NCBI GenBank assembly: GCA_026182355.1
Contig: JAPFBL010000070.1
Location: 1,041,501 to 1,105,500 of the forward strand
Length of the DNA: 64,000 bases
Direction of reading: 5' to 3'
Origin: Hermatobates lingyangjiaoensis
Taxonomy: Eukaryota > Arthropoda > Insecta > Hemiptera > Hermatobatidae
In this document: piece after piece, positions 47,995 through 59,640 of the stretch
Layout: each line of letters opens with the position of its first letter
Position numbering within the stretch: the first letter of the stretch is position 1
The notes under the pieces: generated by a model
Seen by the model: the letters and a program-made list of their open reading frames with translations, nothing else
What the model was told of the DNA's origin: nothing
Databases searched by the model: none
Made by a program: the position numbers and the translations under genes

Positions 47995-48155
47995 TAGTAT
48001 TCTGACATGTTCATCCCTTGGAGAGGGCAATAAGGCCTTCATCCCAAGCCTGTATGATATCAGATAGTCGTTAAAAATCCCTTTTCTAAAATCACTTGAG
48101 TTAGCGTATATTTAGGACTACCAATGTAGAATCATCAGAGATTACTCAATATTCT
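47995..48155 (+). mobile_element. SINE fragment
   Basis: CCCTTGGAGAGGGCAATAAGG, GCCTGTATGATATCAGATAG and ACCAATGTAGAATCATC match the SINE body. Confidence 0.65.
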
Positions 48156-48204
48156 CTTGAGGAATCAGTTTCAGTGTGGTAGCTTTACAAGACTCTCAGC
48201 TAGG

Positions 48205-49370
48205 GTTAATACAAAAACCGACATTTTAGAAAACCGGTTTTCAAATAGTCATTTTTCCAAAAAACCAGTTTTAACCGGTTTCGAATTTTTATAAAAAAAA
48301 TTAGAGTGATGAAATCCAGTTTTTGACTGATTTATTTACTCTCTAATTTTATTGATAGTAAAATTTTTTTATGCAATTTAGTAGAACAAAGAAATAATTA
48401 TTGACCAGGAGTAAATAACATTAAACAAATTATTCGTTGTTTATACATAATTTCCACATATAAGGATGTAAATATTTTTGTAGTAGTGAAATGAGTTATT
48501 CAGCAAATGGTTCGAATAAATAAAAACAATATATTTTCATATTTTTATAATAACCATATTATTTGTTAAAAAACAATGTTATTAGACACAGATGGATACT
48601 TATTAAAAACAATTAGAAAATATATAACTGTGTATTATATAATGTAAATTATAATCAAAGCCGAAAGATAAGAGCAAACAAAGTGTATGCATGCATACTT
48701 ATTAAAATCACTTTTAGTTTCAATGACAATTAAGCAAATGACCGTGTATTTTCTATTCCGGGAAATTTTAATAAAAATTTAAATATTCTATTTATTTTTT
48801 TTGCTTAATGAAATATGATTTCAGAAAACAGATGGGTCTATCGATTTGCTATTTAGTCGTGTCCTTAGTTTATTCACAAAATTCCCTGAAATAGAAAATT
48901 CCCTCTAACTTGCAACCAAACTAGGCTTAAACGTTTTTAAAGCCTGATGTAATAATTCTAAATTTTTTGTCCATTTATTTGTGGCTTCTAGGACCAAAAA
49001 CACTTTTCTTAGAGTTTGAGTACAGTACTTCTTCCGGTTCCTTTAAATATTTATTAATTGCCACTTCCATACCATTTTCCAATAAAACATTGTCTGGTTC
49101 TTGAATATCGCTTTCATCATGTTTTTGAATATCACATTCTTCCCCTGTAGAGTAATCTTTATTTAATCTTGATAATACCATATTTGTCCGGATAACTTAA
49201 TAATGTCACTTTTCGTTGCTAATCGAAGGAATTTATTAAAAGATTTCGTTAAAACAGTTTGAGAATTTTGCAAATAAAGGATAAGTGCAACTAATACTGT
49301 ATCTCTTCTTTCTTCAATTAAACTGGATTTTAAAAACCGACAAACCCTACTCTCAGTCATACTCACGAAA
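48205..49370 (-). pseudogene. hAT transposase relic with possible terminal end
   Basis: The minus-strand frames 49366-49163 and 49181-48975, plus shifted pieces down to about 48800, resemble the C-terminal half of a hAT/ZBED-type transposase. They include RRDTVLVALILYLQNSQ, LATKSDIIKL, LELLHQALKTF and FSISGNFVNKLRTRLNSKSI, the last matching the dimerisation-region signature. There are frameshifts and no N-terminal zinc finger or complete catalytic core. The CCGGTTTT-rich sequence at 48205-48290 may be the element's end. Confidence 0.65.
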
Positions 49371-51186
49371 TTGAAAAAAAAAAATGTTAAGAAGTTACAG
49401 TCTGATGTTGTTGAAAGTGGTCACACTAAATGGAGAAGTTCTATTGTTTGGGAAATATTGACTATCTGAATAACTTTTCATTGATTAGTTCAATTTTTGC
49501 CTTCATTGGTTATAATTCCAGCGATTGAGTAATGAACGTATTCCCATGTCTAGTTCCTGGTTTATATAAAAGCCTTACCTACAATGTGGGAACATTAAGC
49601 CTGGATAATTATCCCTAAGCACAGCTTTATAAGAAATAGAATATCTATGATCTACATAAAATTATAATGATATAAGGAGTGACAAAAAAACAGACCCATC
49701 AACCCAGTTATAAACCTATAACTCCATATATGGATTGTATACCCATGGACCTATCATGGATATCATACAAATACAAATGGGATTTGTATTTGGGTACACA
49801 AATTCTATACAACTTGGTATACAATACAAAGTCAAACAATTTTATCCAATAAATTGTTTGAGTAGATTTTTTTTTTCGTAATGTTTAACAAAATGGACGG
49901 CAGACAAACCAGAAAGTGAAAAAAAAACAATTAGATATATAGTTTCAATTTACAAAGCCATAAATTTTCCAAAGAATAGAACAATAAGAAAGAAAAATAG
50001 GACTTATATATATCAAGAGGTGATAAAAGTTTTCAAGAACAAATTTGAAGAAAGTTTGTTTTTGACAAGGCTTAGTTGAGTGGTGGAGTTGTTTGACTCC
50101 GACGACCTCAAGTTTGAATGGTTCAGCAGGTCTTGCTTCTTGACGCTCCTGTTTCTCTGTAGTTTGCCTTAAATTATTATCTTTTAATTGCGAGCATTGA
50201 AAACTTCGTGTCTTAACTTTTAAGGGTGCCATTCTTAACTTTGAACTAAAGAACAACTCCAGTTCTAACAGTGCTTCCAGTTGTACTATTGTCTTTTGAC
50301 TCTATATAAAAAAAAGGGATGGTTTAAACATATCAATTACACGTTATACAATAATTCAGCTGCAATGAGCACAATGTATAATGCAACACACAACCATGTT
50401 AACAGTCATGGCTCCAAACACAAAATACTAAGGGGTGCCTATAGCAGAATTCATATATGTTTGAGTCTTTATTCTCCTTCTATAATAATTATTCATTATA
50501 AGTAAAATCGTTATACAAAATACGATGTAATTCAAATGTAAAAAAAATAAATAGTTGGGCTTCATTACAAGAAGTTCATTCGACTCAAAGACCCCAATAC
50601 CTTTCTTATTCTTTATTAATCTATCGTTCTTCCACTTTTAGAATATGTCCCATCTGTATGGAATCCACATTACTATCATTATCATAAATATACTTCAACC
50701 GGTCCATTCAAAATCCCTGAAGAAGCCTCCCCTTTGAAGATTTATCCTACAGTCATCTTACTGTCCTCTCTTTTGTACACTACTTAATATTCCTGATCTC
50801 GTTTCCCGTAGATCCTATACTGCTATTCCATTCATAAATAAACTGTTTAAATTTTAAATAGTGACTTAAAATAATTTAAATAATTATTATTTATAATTAT
50901 TTAAATAAGTTAGAAAATCTATTAAATAATTAAATAAATTATCAATCTTTTTCTTGTTCCAACCATATTTTCACAATCCATCATATACTTTGAAAACGAC
51001 CTAATTATTTTATGTTCGATGTAATAAAAATGATTATTTTCTTATTCCCCACTGTCGCGTATGATAAAGTGTAATGTAATGTAATCTGGATAGCAATGTA
51101 GATCTTTTTAATAGCGATTTAAAGAAATTAAAAAAAGTAATAAAACAAATATTACAAATATCCATCATGTTACAGTCCGTTTAACA
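49371..51186. other. AT-rich DNA without recognised genes
   Basis: No domain was seen in the frames at 49945-50256 (minus) or 50281-50505 (plus). Confidence 0.4.
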
Positions 51187-51490
51187 GGGCCAGGATAACG
51201 TACTCGCCAATGGGCTGATAGTCAGGGGTTCGATCCCCACTTGGCCCCCGATTTATTTACTGCGAGAAGTGAATAAAGCTGAGCACGTCATCCCTTGGAG
51301 AGGACGTTAAGCTGTCGGTCTCGAGCCTGTACGATATCAGGTACTTGTTAAAGATCTCTGCTCAAAATACATTTGAGTTAGGCAAAATTTAGGAACCCCA
51401 ATGAAGAGTCTGTAGAATGACTGATCAAACAAATTGCCGTTAGACGGCTGACGTAATCACCCGCTAGAGGATCAGTTTAAACAATAAAAA
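51187..51490 (+). mobile_element. tRNA-derived SINE, alternative tail
   Basis: Head GGGCCAGGATAACGTACTCGCC, a good B box (GGGGTTCGATCCCC), body GAGAGGACGTTAAGCTGTCGG, and the tail block shared with 42760. Confidence 0.85.
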
Positions 51491-51704
51491 AATACAGTTC
51501 GTTTAACTGCCTTTAACTCAACTTCTTTGATATAATTATCGTTATCATTACTATTATGTCTAATTGATGTTTATTAATTTATTATGTATTAATTAATGTT
51601 AATATAAAATAGACCTTGTACTGTAAAAAACAACGATTTTTATCCGTATATAAATAAATAATTAATATTTAGCTCAATTTGTATTAAAAAAAAGTTATCG
51701 TCCT

Positions 51705-51870
51705 TTCCGAGGGATGGCGTGCTGCTCAGATTTATTCACCTCTCAATAAACAAAAAAGTCGTGAGCCAGAGTGGGTATCGAACACCAGACAAGGCAGTTC
51801 TGAAGCGAGCTGAACAACTGAACAACTCGTGCGAGCTCAACTTAATCACTGAACTGACCTGACCCCCGTG
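51705..51870 (-). mobile_element. SINE 5' part, reverse
   Basis: CCGAGGGATGGCGTGCTGCTC and GTGGGTATCGAACACCAGAC are reverse SINE body and B box. Confidence 0.65.
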
Positions 51871-52069
51871 TTGTATGATAATAAAGTCTAATGTTTAGCA
51901 GTTTAGATTTTTTTAAATAGCGATATAACGAAATTTAAAACATCTACTACAGCTGTCTATCATTATTTAACAGTTTACTTAAGTGCCACTGACTCAGTCT
52001 TGTTTGATCATTATCATCGCTATTATTTGTAACTGGTTTTGATTAGTTTAGTACGTAATCAATGTTCGG

Positions 52070-52385
52070 TTGGGTTAGGTAGCAATACCTGTCCCACGAC
52101 CGACAGGACTGCCACTACAGATCACACATAGGTCGAACATTGACCCTTTGCCATACCACACTATGAACACTACACGGAGTTCTAAATTTAGTTTAAGTAA
52201 AATGTATTTTTACTCAGAGCAGGTATCATTTATGAGTACCTGACATCCTACAGATTCGAGACCGATGGCTTAATGTCCTCTCCGGGGAACTATGTGCTCA
52301 GATTTTTTTCACCTCCCGCTTGAATAAATCGAGAGCCACAGTAAGTATCGAGTCCTGGATCTTTGGGCTACCGTAGCCCTCTTAA
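52070..52385 (-). mobile_element. tRNA-derived SINE, reverse, near full length
   Basis: Runs from GGTTGGGTTAGGTAGCAATA (3' end) through CCGATGGCTTAATGTCCTCTC to the head at GGGCTACCGTAGCCCTC. Confidence 0.8.
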
Positions 52386-52570
52386 TTAATGTTGACATAA
52401 GAAAAAATATGTTGTAAGAATATTTTGATCAGTATATCAATAAATATACAGCAGAACCTCGCAGTACAAGTTTGTAATTTGCTCATGTTACGAAGCATTC
52501 TTTCAAATGAAATTAATTTGAAAATTAAAAAAATCTGTTTTTTCAACAAAAAAAAAAGCAATTCAAAACA

Positions 52571-53783
52571 GTAAACAAAACGTAACCGTCTTTGACAGAG
52601 TCACAAATTCCATTATACATGGTACTCCAAAATATCATGTACAGTGTTAAGCAAATGCCTATGTATAGACTCCATTAGCTCTCTATCCTTCAGGTTCATG
52701 GAAGGACAAAGAGTTGGAACCTCTGACTCTTGGGTAATCAAACTATGGGCAATGTTAACCATGTGAGAAAAATTTGGTCTCACTTACTTCAATTCCTACG
52801 GTAGATAGAGTTTCCCCTTGGGACTTAGTTACCGTCATTGCGAAACAGACGCTGAGAGGACATAGCAATCGTTTGAAAGGAAACAGACAGTGGCTCGGAA
52901 TCAATGGTATGTTTGGTATACACACAGACTCTCCAGTACCATACCCAGTCATGATGTCTGCCTGTATGGCATATCTGTGCAGTGCACGAACTCAGAGTCG
53001 TGTCCTGTTGCATATTTTTGGGCACTCAAGTTTCAGAACATGAAATTTGTTATTGATACTAAATCTCAGTGCTCCTACTTTAAGTTTTTACTCAAGAGCA
53101 GTCACGGGGTCAAGAAATTCAGTTAGATAATGAACTGGTTCCTCATAACTAATCACTCTACTGACTTTTAAGTTCTATCTTCGGCTTGATATAGCATAAG
53201 AACTTGTTTGTTGATTTTTCCTGCCTATTCATTAGTAAGGGTTGAGAGAGAATTGCTCGTTCACAAAGCTATTTATTCTGAATAGATAGTACAACTTATA
53301 TACACGCAAATGAAATTAAAAACAAGTAACAATATCTACTGCTACGCCTGTAATTTTCAAAATAAACATAAACATAAATAAACATATTTGAAGTTAGCAA
53401 AATACAGCTTAAATATTCATAACTTCGCTTCTACGCTGAATTTTTAATCCATTCAGAGCCTATATTTTAAGTTAGGCATATACAAATCTAGTGTCAAAGT
53501 TTCAGCTCGCTATGCCTATGCTGAGTTTACTTGTGACAAACGTTTTTGCTTTAAACAACCATAACTTCGTTCCTACGTTGTATTTCCAATAAATTTAGAG
53601 CCTATATTTTAAGTTAGACTTGTTATGTCTTATGGTGACTGAGTTTGCTTGTAACAAAATTTTGCAGACAAACCGACAGAAATTGTTGTGATGGTGGATT
53701 TCGTTTCTCTAATGCATGAAACGTAATGAAAATCAGTCAATTCTAAGCAATGTACAGACAAAATCATTCTTTTATTTATATAG
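52571..53783 (-). mobile_element. Helitron with helicase C-terminal fragment
   Basis: Relative of 3117-4513. The minus frame 52952-52755 (about 60 codons) encodes the C-terminal helicase: CIPNIPLIPS, FPFKRL, CFAMTVTKSQGETL (motif V/VI region) and FFSHG. This is the Pif1-like helicase end of a Helitron Rep-Hel protein. The CTAG end near 52571 is mutated. The TC end (minus-strand TATATAAATAAAAG) is at 53783. The element is non-autonomous and decayed. Confidence 0.8.
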
Positions 53784-54060
53784 TTGAGTCATAATATTGA
53801 ACAATAAATGCATGCAAGAAATAATGAAGTTTTATTAATCTACTAAACTTAAAACGGAGACAATTTAGGCGTAAAGAAGACGGTTGTTAGTACTACGAAT
53901 TCTTACTAAAACTTCTTACGAATGTCTGCTCGTAAAGCAAAGTGCACTTACAAGGTGGCACTCGTACTGCGAGTCTCTACTCTACTTCTATTCTTAAGCA
54001 TCTTAAGATGTTTATTGTTAGTATTGTAAAGAGTTTTTAATCTAAATTGTTGTTTTTCAG
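53784..54060 (+). other. Intron 3' end with acceptor
   Basis: Sequence immediately upstream of the terminal exon. It ends in TTGTTGTTTTTCAG, a strong 3' splice site (AG at 54059-54060). Confidence 0.55.
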
Positions 54061-54266
54061 GCAAGTCAATTTCTGGTATAAACGAAGAAATAATATGGAT
54101 CTCAATCGGAATGAGCGTGACGATTGCCATTCTGATCACGATGGCCCTGTGCTACCTGGCGAGGGAGAAGTGGAAACGTCGGCAAATGGTCGCCTGACGG
54201 CAGCCCATCCCGCTGAACCCCGCCTACCTGGCCTCGGCCAACAGGGAGTACTACATCAACGTGTGA
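54061..54266 (+). CDS. Terminal exon of a single-pass membrane protein; in-frame TGA with 22-codon extension
   Basis: After a strong acceptor the exon opens in phase 1 (two bases complete a codon). It encodes KSISGINEE, a hydrophobic segment of about 23 residues (from IIWISIGM to ALCYL), and a basic stop-transfer tail (REKWKRRQMVA) ending at TGA 54195-54197. The same frame then runs 22 sense codons to a second TGA at 54264-54266. The extension contains NPAYLASANREYYINV: NPAY is an NPxY-type motif, and the C-terminal I-N-V fits a hydrophobic PDZ-ligand type. All 22 codons end in G or C, in an AT-rich window. The stop is followed by C, a context favourable to readthrough. Caveat: GC-rich third positions continue for about 15 codons past the second stop. 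Alternatives are a TGG-to-TGA mutation, an assembly error or a decayed gene. Family not recognised; the ectodomain lies upstream. Confidence 0.72.
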
Positions 54267-54691
54267 GCCGCCTTCCGGTCCAACGGCTGACACCCCACCC
54301 ACCTCGGCTGCCCATCACCAATAATGTCATTCAATCATCTCTCTCAACTTTCAAATCATGCATTTCTGTCAAACAATCAACACCTGTACAATCAAAGTAT
54401 AGCATGACATACAAGCGCGAAAATCTCTTTTATATTGAATATATAGTATTCAAAACATCTTCTCTTCTACAAAGTCCGTTGTATAATTAAAACAGGTCCA
54501 GAATAAGAAAGTCTGATTTACTGGAGCAATATCCTCTTAATCAGTGGTTCAGATTGTTCTCACTATTCACTTTAGAAGTACGAACTTCAAAATCATTTCT
54601 TTACCGAATACTATGATATAATTATATAAATGAACAGACTAATCAACTGACTTTCAATTGCAAAGTTATAAATTATTAGTTAAGTAAGGTT

Positions 54692-54697
54692 AATAAA
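54692..54697 (+). terminator. Candidate poly(A) signal
   Basis: AATAAA about 430 bases downstream of the second TGA is a plausible 3' end for the terminal exon. AT-rich DNA makes chance matches common. Confidence 0.3.
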
Positions 54698-55645
54698 ATC
54701 ATCTCCTTTACGAATTATGTTGTTATACAGTTATTCGCGGAACAGTTTAATTCTTGAACTTACAAAGTTCTGAATGATCAGTAAACAATATAGTAAGTAA
54801 GAACGGCAAAATTGTTTGTTTCTCTATTACTGTCATACTTACTTTGGGTGTATGGAGTTAAGTACATTACTTATGTATTATTTGAAAACAAACAACTTTC
54901 ACAAAAACAAGAAAATATCTAAATATAGAAATATTAATTTATGATTGCCAATGCTGTATTATATAATTATTGTGGGATGGTAATTAATTTTTAAATGTTT
55001 AAATGTGATAGAAATTTTATTTCTAATTTATGTTGTAAAATTGAAATAGCTGTAAAATTTCTTGTAAATAATTTATATTTTAGATGCGATAGGAAAAATT
55101 TACTTCATTGACAACAATACTTTTTTCAGATCGTTATGACTTAATAAATAATACCACCTTACTAAGTAGAGAAAAACCTGTTCTTCATAGAAGATTGAAA
55201 AAAATAAATAAAAGAAATTGATCCTTTAACAAAAGAGAGCAGAAGTCTAATTAAAGTACCTCATGATAAACATTTTCAGAGAACATTCTACCATAAGAAA
55301 GAGCTGTGTGAAGTGTGTATACTTAGGAGGCCCAAGAATGGGTCTTGAACCATAAGAGATCATTTAGGATGGACATGACAAGTTCAGAGAAACAGGTCAG
55401 AAAAATACCCCACATAAATTATTTAGTTAACACTTATAATTATATGTTGTAACATTCAAAGCTTTAAGCTAATTTTAAAAGTAATGGTTCTTATTTAATT
55501 AGATTAGGTAATGGTTCTTATGTGCAGCAGGGGGTTTATAAAGAGAATATTCCATTATTACTTAAGAAAATAACTTATTAATAGTATCGTACTGTTTTCA
55601 AAGGAGTCTGTCGTCCAAGGTACTATACAGACCAATTGTAGTGAT
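54698..55645. other. AT-rich DNA without recognised genes
   Basis: A 43-codon open stretch near 55218-55350 (with KKELCEVCILRRPKNGS) shows no recognised family and is probably a mobile-element remnant. Confidence 0.35.
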
Positions 55646-55649
55646 AAGC

Positions 55650-56540
55650 GTCGTTGTGTTACACTTGTTATAAAGCATTCAGTGGCACACTGAGAATTTC
55701 GCGTCACCTCAAATTACTGTTTTCTATATTTCCTGATGATGTACATGTTGTAGAGCATTTAGCATTTTATCGTGTCGCATTGAACCTTTCGCGTCATATC
55801 AAAGAACTGTTTTCTATGTTTTCTGATGATGCATTGGATATGTAGAGGAGTTAGTATTTTGTGGTGGCGCATTGAACATTTCGTGTTAACTGAGATTACT
55901 GTTTTCTATGTTTCCTGATGATGCATTGTACATGTTGTAGAGCATTTAGCATTTTATCGTGTCGCATTGAACCTTTCGTGTCACATTAAATAACTGTTTT
56001 CTATGTTTCCTGATGATGCGTTACATATGTAGAGGAGTTAGTATTTTGTGGTGGTGCAATGAACATTTCGTTCAACTGAGATAACTGTTTTCTGATGATG
56101 CATTGCACATATTGTAGAAAATGTAGCATTTTATCGTGGCGCATTGAACCTTTCGTGTCACATCAAATAACTGTTTCTATGTTTTCTGATGATGCATTAC
56201 ATATGTAGAGGAGTTAGTATTTTGTGGTGACGCATTTCGTGAACATTTCGTTCAACTGAGATAACTGTTTCCTGATAATGCATTGCACATGTTGTAGATC
56301 ATTTAGTATTTTGTGGTGAAGCAATGAACATTTCGTGTCAACTGAGATTACAGTTTTCTGGTGATTCCCATCTTGTGATATGTTTAATGCTTCCTGATGA
56401 TGCATAGCACATATTACAGAGCTTTGTACTTCTTGGTGGCACATTGCATATCTCTTGACATATTTATTATTTTTCGAGGTATCACTATACACATGTCTTG
56501 TATATTTAATATTTCCTCTTGGTGGTAAATTGAACATACT
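55650..56540. repeat. Minisatellite with alternating ~90-bp units
   Basis: TGATGATG-type unit starts recur near 55735, 55822, 55915, 56009, 56092, 56188 and 56272, spaced 83-96 bases apart. Two unit types alternate: one with ACATGTTGTAGAGCATTTAG, the other with ATATGTAGAGGAGTTAG. This gives a higher-order period of about 180 bases. The frames at 55654-55845 (+) and 56537-56214 (-) are repeat translations. Confidence 0.85.
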
Positions 56541-58140
56541 GTGACTTATTTAGCACTTTAGAGATAAAGGGAGAGTAGGATAAAAAACGATATGTTGTAC
56601 ACCCATCCAAATGATAACAGACTTCAATGTTGCTAAACTTCAGTGATCTAATGACAAGCAGAGAATTCAAGATGACTATAATCATACTTATGAATACAAG
56701 TTCATAAAAATATATTAAATATTACAAAAAAAATATGAAGTTAATTTAAATTATTAATGAACAAATATTTTAAGTAAAACACCCTATTAGAATGCATTGT
56801 AAAAGTCACTTAAACATACCTTGAACTTGAACATGAAGTCACAGGCAAAAGGTACATAAAGAGCATGCACTAAATAAAAATCTAAACCTCCTCTAACATA
56901 ATTTAACAATTACCTGTAACAATTACCATGAATCATATTAGCGCCATCAATTGTAACAAAATAATGAAGTACAAGCGAATTACGATTGAAGTATAATGAA
57001 TTAAAAAAATAACATACCATGTTTGGTTAACATCTGCACGACCGACAGTTCAATCTCAAAATTTCAGTCTAGTGGTCAAAATAGCAAACGACAATTTTAC
57101 ACATTTATAGTTCTTTTAATAGATCGAGGTCACGTCACAGTTTAAAAGGTTCTGACCAAAAGTTTTACAAAATAAATTGTTATAACCTACTACAAGTTTT
57201 CAGGATTTTTATAAAGCGATTTGATTTTAAATTATCATAATCCAACAATATTTCTATATTTGTTTTTTAGACTGATTTAGATATAGAGATTTTCTAGAAG
57301 TCATCCGTATTGTGCTTGTACATACATGATTAACGACATTTATTTTGTTTGCTAGTAGTTTGCACCGATAGAGTATGACCCCTTAACTGTGATTGATTAG
57401 ATCAACAATGGTACCAAAACTGAAATTTTTGTAAAAATAACGTCATTATGCAACACAAACAAATATTTCCAGGTAGCCTGGTTCATGTAGTTTTAGAATA
57501 TATATGGTCATATGGTACAAATAAATGTGTTATATGTATACATCTAAAACCCTAGATAGTTTGAAGCAAACATACAACTTTATCATAAAAGATTTCTGGG
57601 GACAAAATAAAAATAGGAATAAACGTATAATCACTAGGAAGCAGTTAAATATCCTAATAAAAATTATTCATTGCCTCCTACTGATATTTTGTTTTAGTTC
57701 TACTATGCTATTATTAAACTACTTTTGCTATTATAATCGTTTAGTAGTTGATCGAAGCTCACTAAAAAAAATTGGTGTTTCATCACTGCAAATTTAGTTT
57801 GTTCACAGCTAATGAAACACCTACGTATTAAACATTTGTAATGGGAGGTGAAATTTGTATAGTGTATTTTGGCAGGGCCTACCATTTTAACACTGTAGAG
57901 AAACACCCTAAAAATTATAAGTTAATTATATATCCTAATCCTATATTTAACATTGAATTACTATTATAAAATACTCTTTTATTTCACTCTTCAATTGCGC
58001 AACATTTGTAAAAATTTTTTAATATCTCTTCAATTGAACTTTTTCTGTAATAATTTCTCAGAATTTTTTGTTAATCATTATCTTTTTATTATGCATAGAT
58101 GCTAAAACAAGACTTTTGTTACCCTACGCTTAGAATTGTA
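56541..58140. other. AT-rich DNA without recognised genes
   Basis: The frame at 57525-57797 has no known domain; no repeat was recognised. Confidence 0.4.
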
Positions 58141-58149
58141 GGATTTAGT

Positions 58150-58495
58150 TTAGGTTAGATTAGGTTGCAATGGTTGTTAGACTAGAAAACACACATAAAC
58201 CAGAGATTGGCTCTTTGTGTCACCACACAATGAACATTCTACATTGGTAGCCCTAAACTTTGCCTAACACAACTGTATTTAGGTTAGGGATCTTTAATGA
58301 GTACCTGACATTAAACAGGCTCGGGACCAACGGTTTAACGTTTCTCTGAGGAACGGTATGCTAAAAAAAATTTTCACCTCCTGCATGAATGAATCGAACT
58401 AGAGAGGAGGTTGATCGAGGACCGATTTAGTTGATCGAGGATATACCAACCCCTGAGACGAACACATAGGACACTGGGCTACCCTGGCCCCTTAA
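58150..58495 (-). mobile_element. tRNA-derived SINE, reverse, full length
   Basis: 3' end TTAGGTTGCAATGG, body (CGGGACCAACGGTTTAACG), head ending ACTGGGCTACCCTGGCCCC. Confidence 0.8.
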
Positions 58496-59337
58496 TTATA
58501 GGCTTTACGGCTTGGTTATTACTTCAATAATTTTAGTGAAACTTATTATTTTTAATACAATAATTATAGAATTTATAGTTGTTCTTCCAGTTAACAATTC
58601 CTGTTCAAAATTTTAGAACGAATTTGGTGATTTTTTTAAGAATTTTAATTTAAATTATTCTCTGTAAAGCAGTATACTTATAAGAAGTTAAATAATAAAC
58701 GTGGTATGTCACACCATATTTGTTTTAAAAGTGAGAGAGAGTAGAATCATTTTAAAGGGTATTATAGTATTAGTACGTATTAATTAGTACGTACTCACAA
58801 CTCTCAAGTAATATCTCACAGTGTAGTAGCCTAATGGTAGTTAGTAAAAATGTATATCTTCTTACTTAGGATGCATAGAAATATTGGATAAATGAAAGAC
58901 TTTTATATCAAGATATTTATAATAAAAAAAAATGGATCGTTTATATCATGAAAATATGAAAAAAAAAATCAAAATTAAATAATGTGATTTGCGATACCGA
59001 ATTAATTAGTGTTTGATATATTTAATGTGGTCATACTGAATATAAATTAATTAATATAGATGTTAATGATAAATGGCTTGCCGCTTGTTTTATCTTTCAG
59101 ACGTTTCTTGTTTCAAGGTTTGATTGAAACCTCAGCATTTATTAGATGCTGAGATTACTTGGAAAACACCAAAGTTTTTATACAAACAAACTGTTATTCG
59201 GAAAAGAACGTGTTTCGACTATACATGCTATAACAGCATGTAAAATAAATAATAAATGATAAAATCATAAACTGAAATTTGGAAGATTAAGAAGACGTAT
59301 CTGCTTACAGTGAGAAAGTACTAACGGGTAGAGACTG
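58496..59337. other. AT-rich DNA without recognised genes
   Basis: Nothing recognised beyond AACGTGTTTCGACTATACATGC near 59209, which vaguely resembles a PLE end but lacks the CTGATGA partner. Confidence 0.35.
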
Positions 59338-59640
59338 TAGGAAGTAGGTTGCAATGGCAGTCTCTCAAAAGGGAACACGCATAGGCCGAATATTGACCCT
59401 TCGTGATACCACACAATGGAAAGTCTCCACCGGGAGCCCTAAATTTGACCTAACTCAAGTGTGTTTTGAGTAGGGATCTTTAACGAGAATTTAACCTGAT
59501 ATCGTACAGGCTCGGGACTGACGGCTAAACGTCCTCTCCGAGGGACAACGTGCTCAGACTTATTCACCTCTCTCGTGAATTGAACCCCAGACCTACCAGT
59601 CCAAAGGAAAACACGTTACCACTGAGCTAACCTGGTACCT
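59338..59640 (-). mobile_element. tRNA-derived SINE, reverse, full length
   Basis: GTAGGTTGCAATGGCAG (3' end), CTCGGGACTGACGGCTAAACG, CGAGGGACAACGTGCTCAG, head ACCACTGAGCTAACCTGGTACC. Confidence 0.85.

Noticed and set aside
54195..54197. Selenocysteine codon instead of readthrough
   Set aside because: No SECIS-type element was evident downstream, and the residue lies in a cytoplasmic tail with no redox motif. It cannot be fully excluded without a structure search.
54047..54490. 147-codon plus-strand frame over the terminal exon
   Set aside because: It runs in a different frame from the transmembrane segment, starts inside the acceptor and has no recognisable content beyond GC-rich translation.
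55650..56540. Hammerhead ribozyme in the minisatellite, because units contain CTGATGA
   Set aside because: No conserved GAAA follows at the right distance; only one unit has it by chance.
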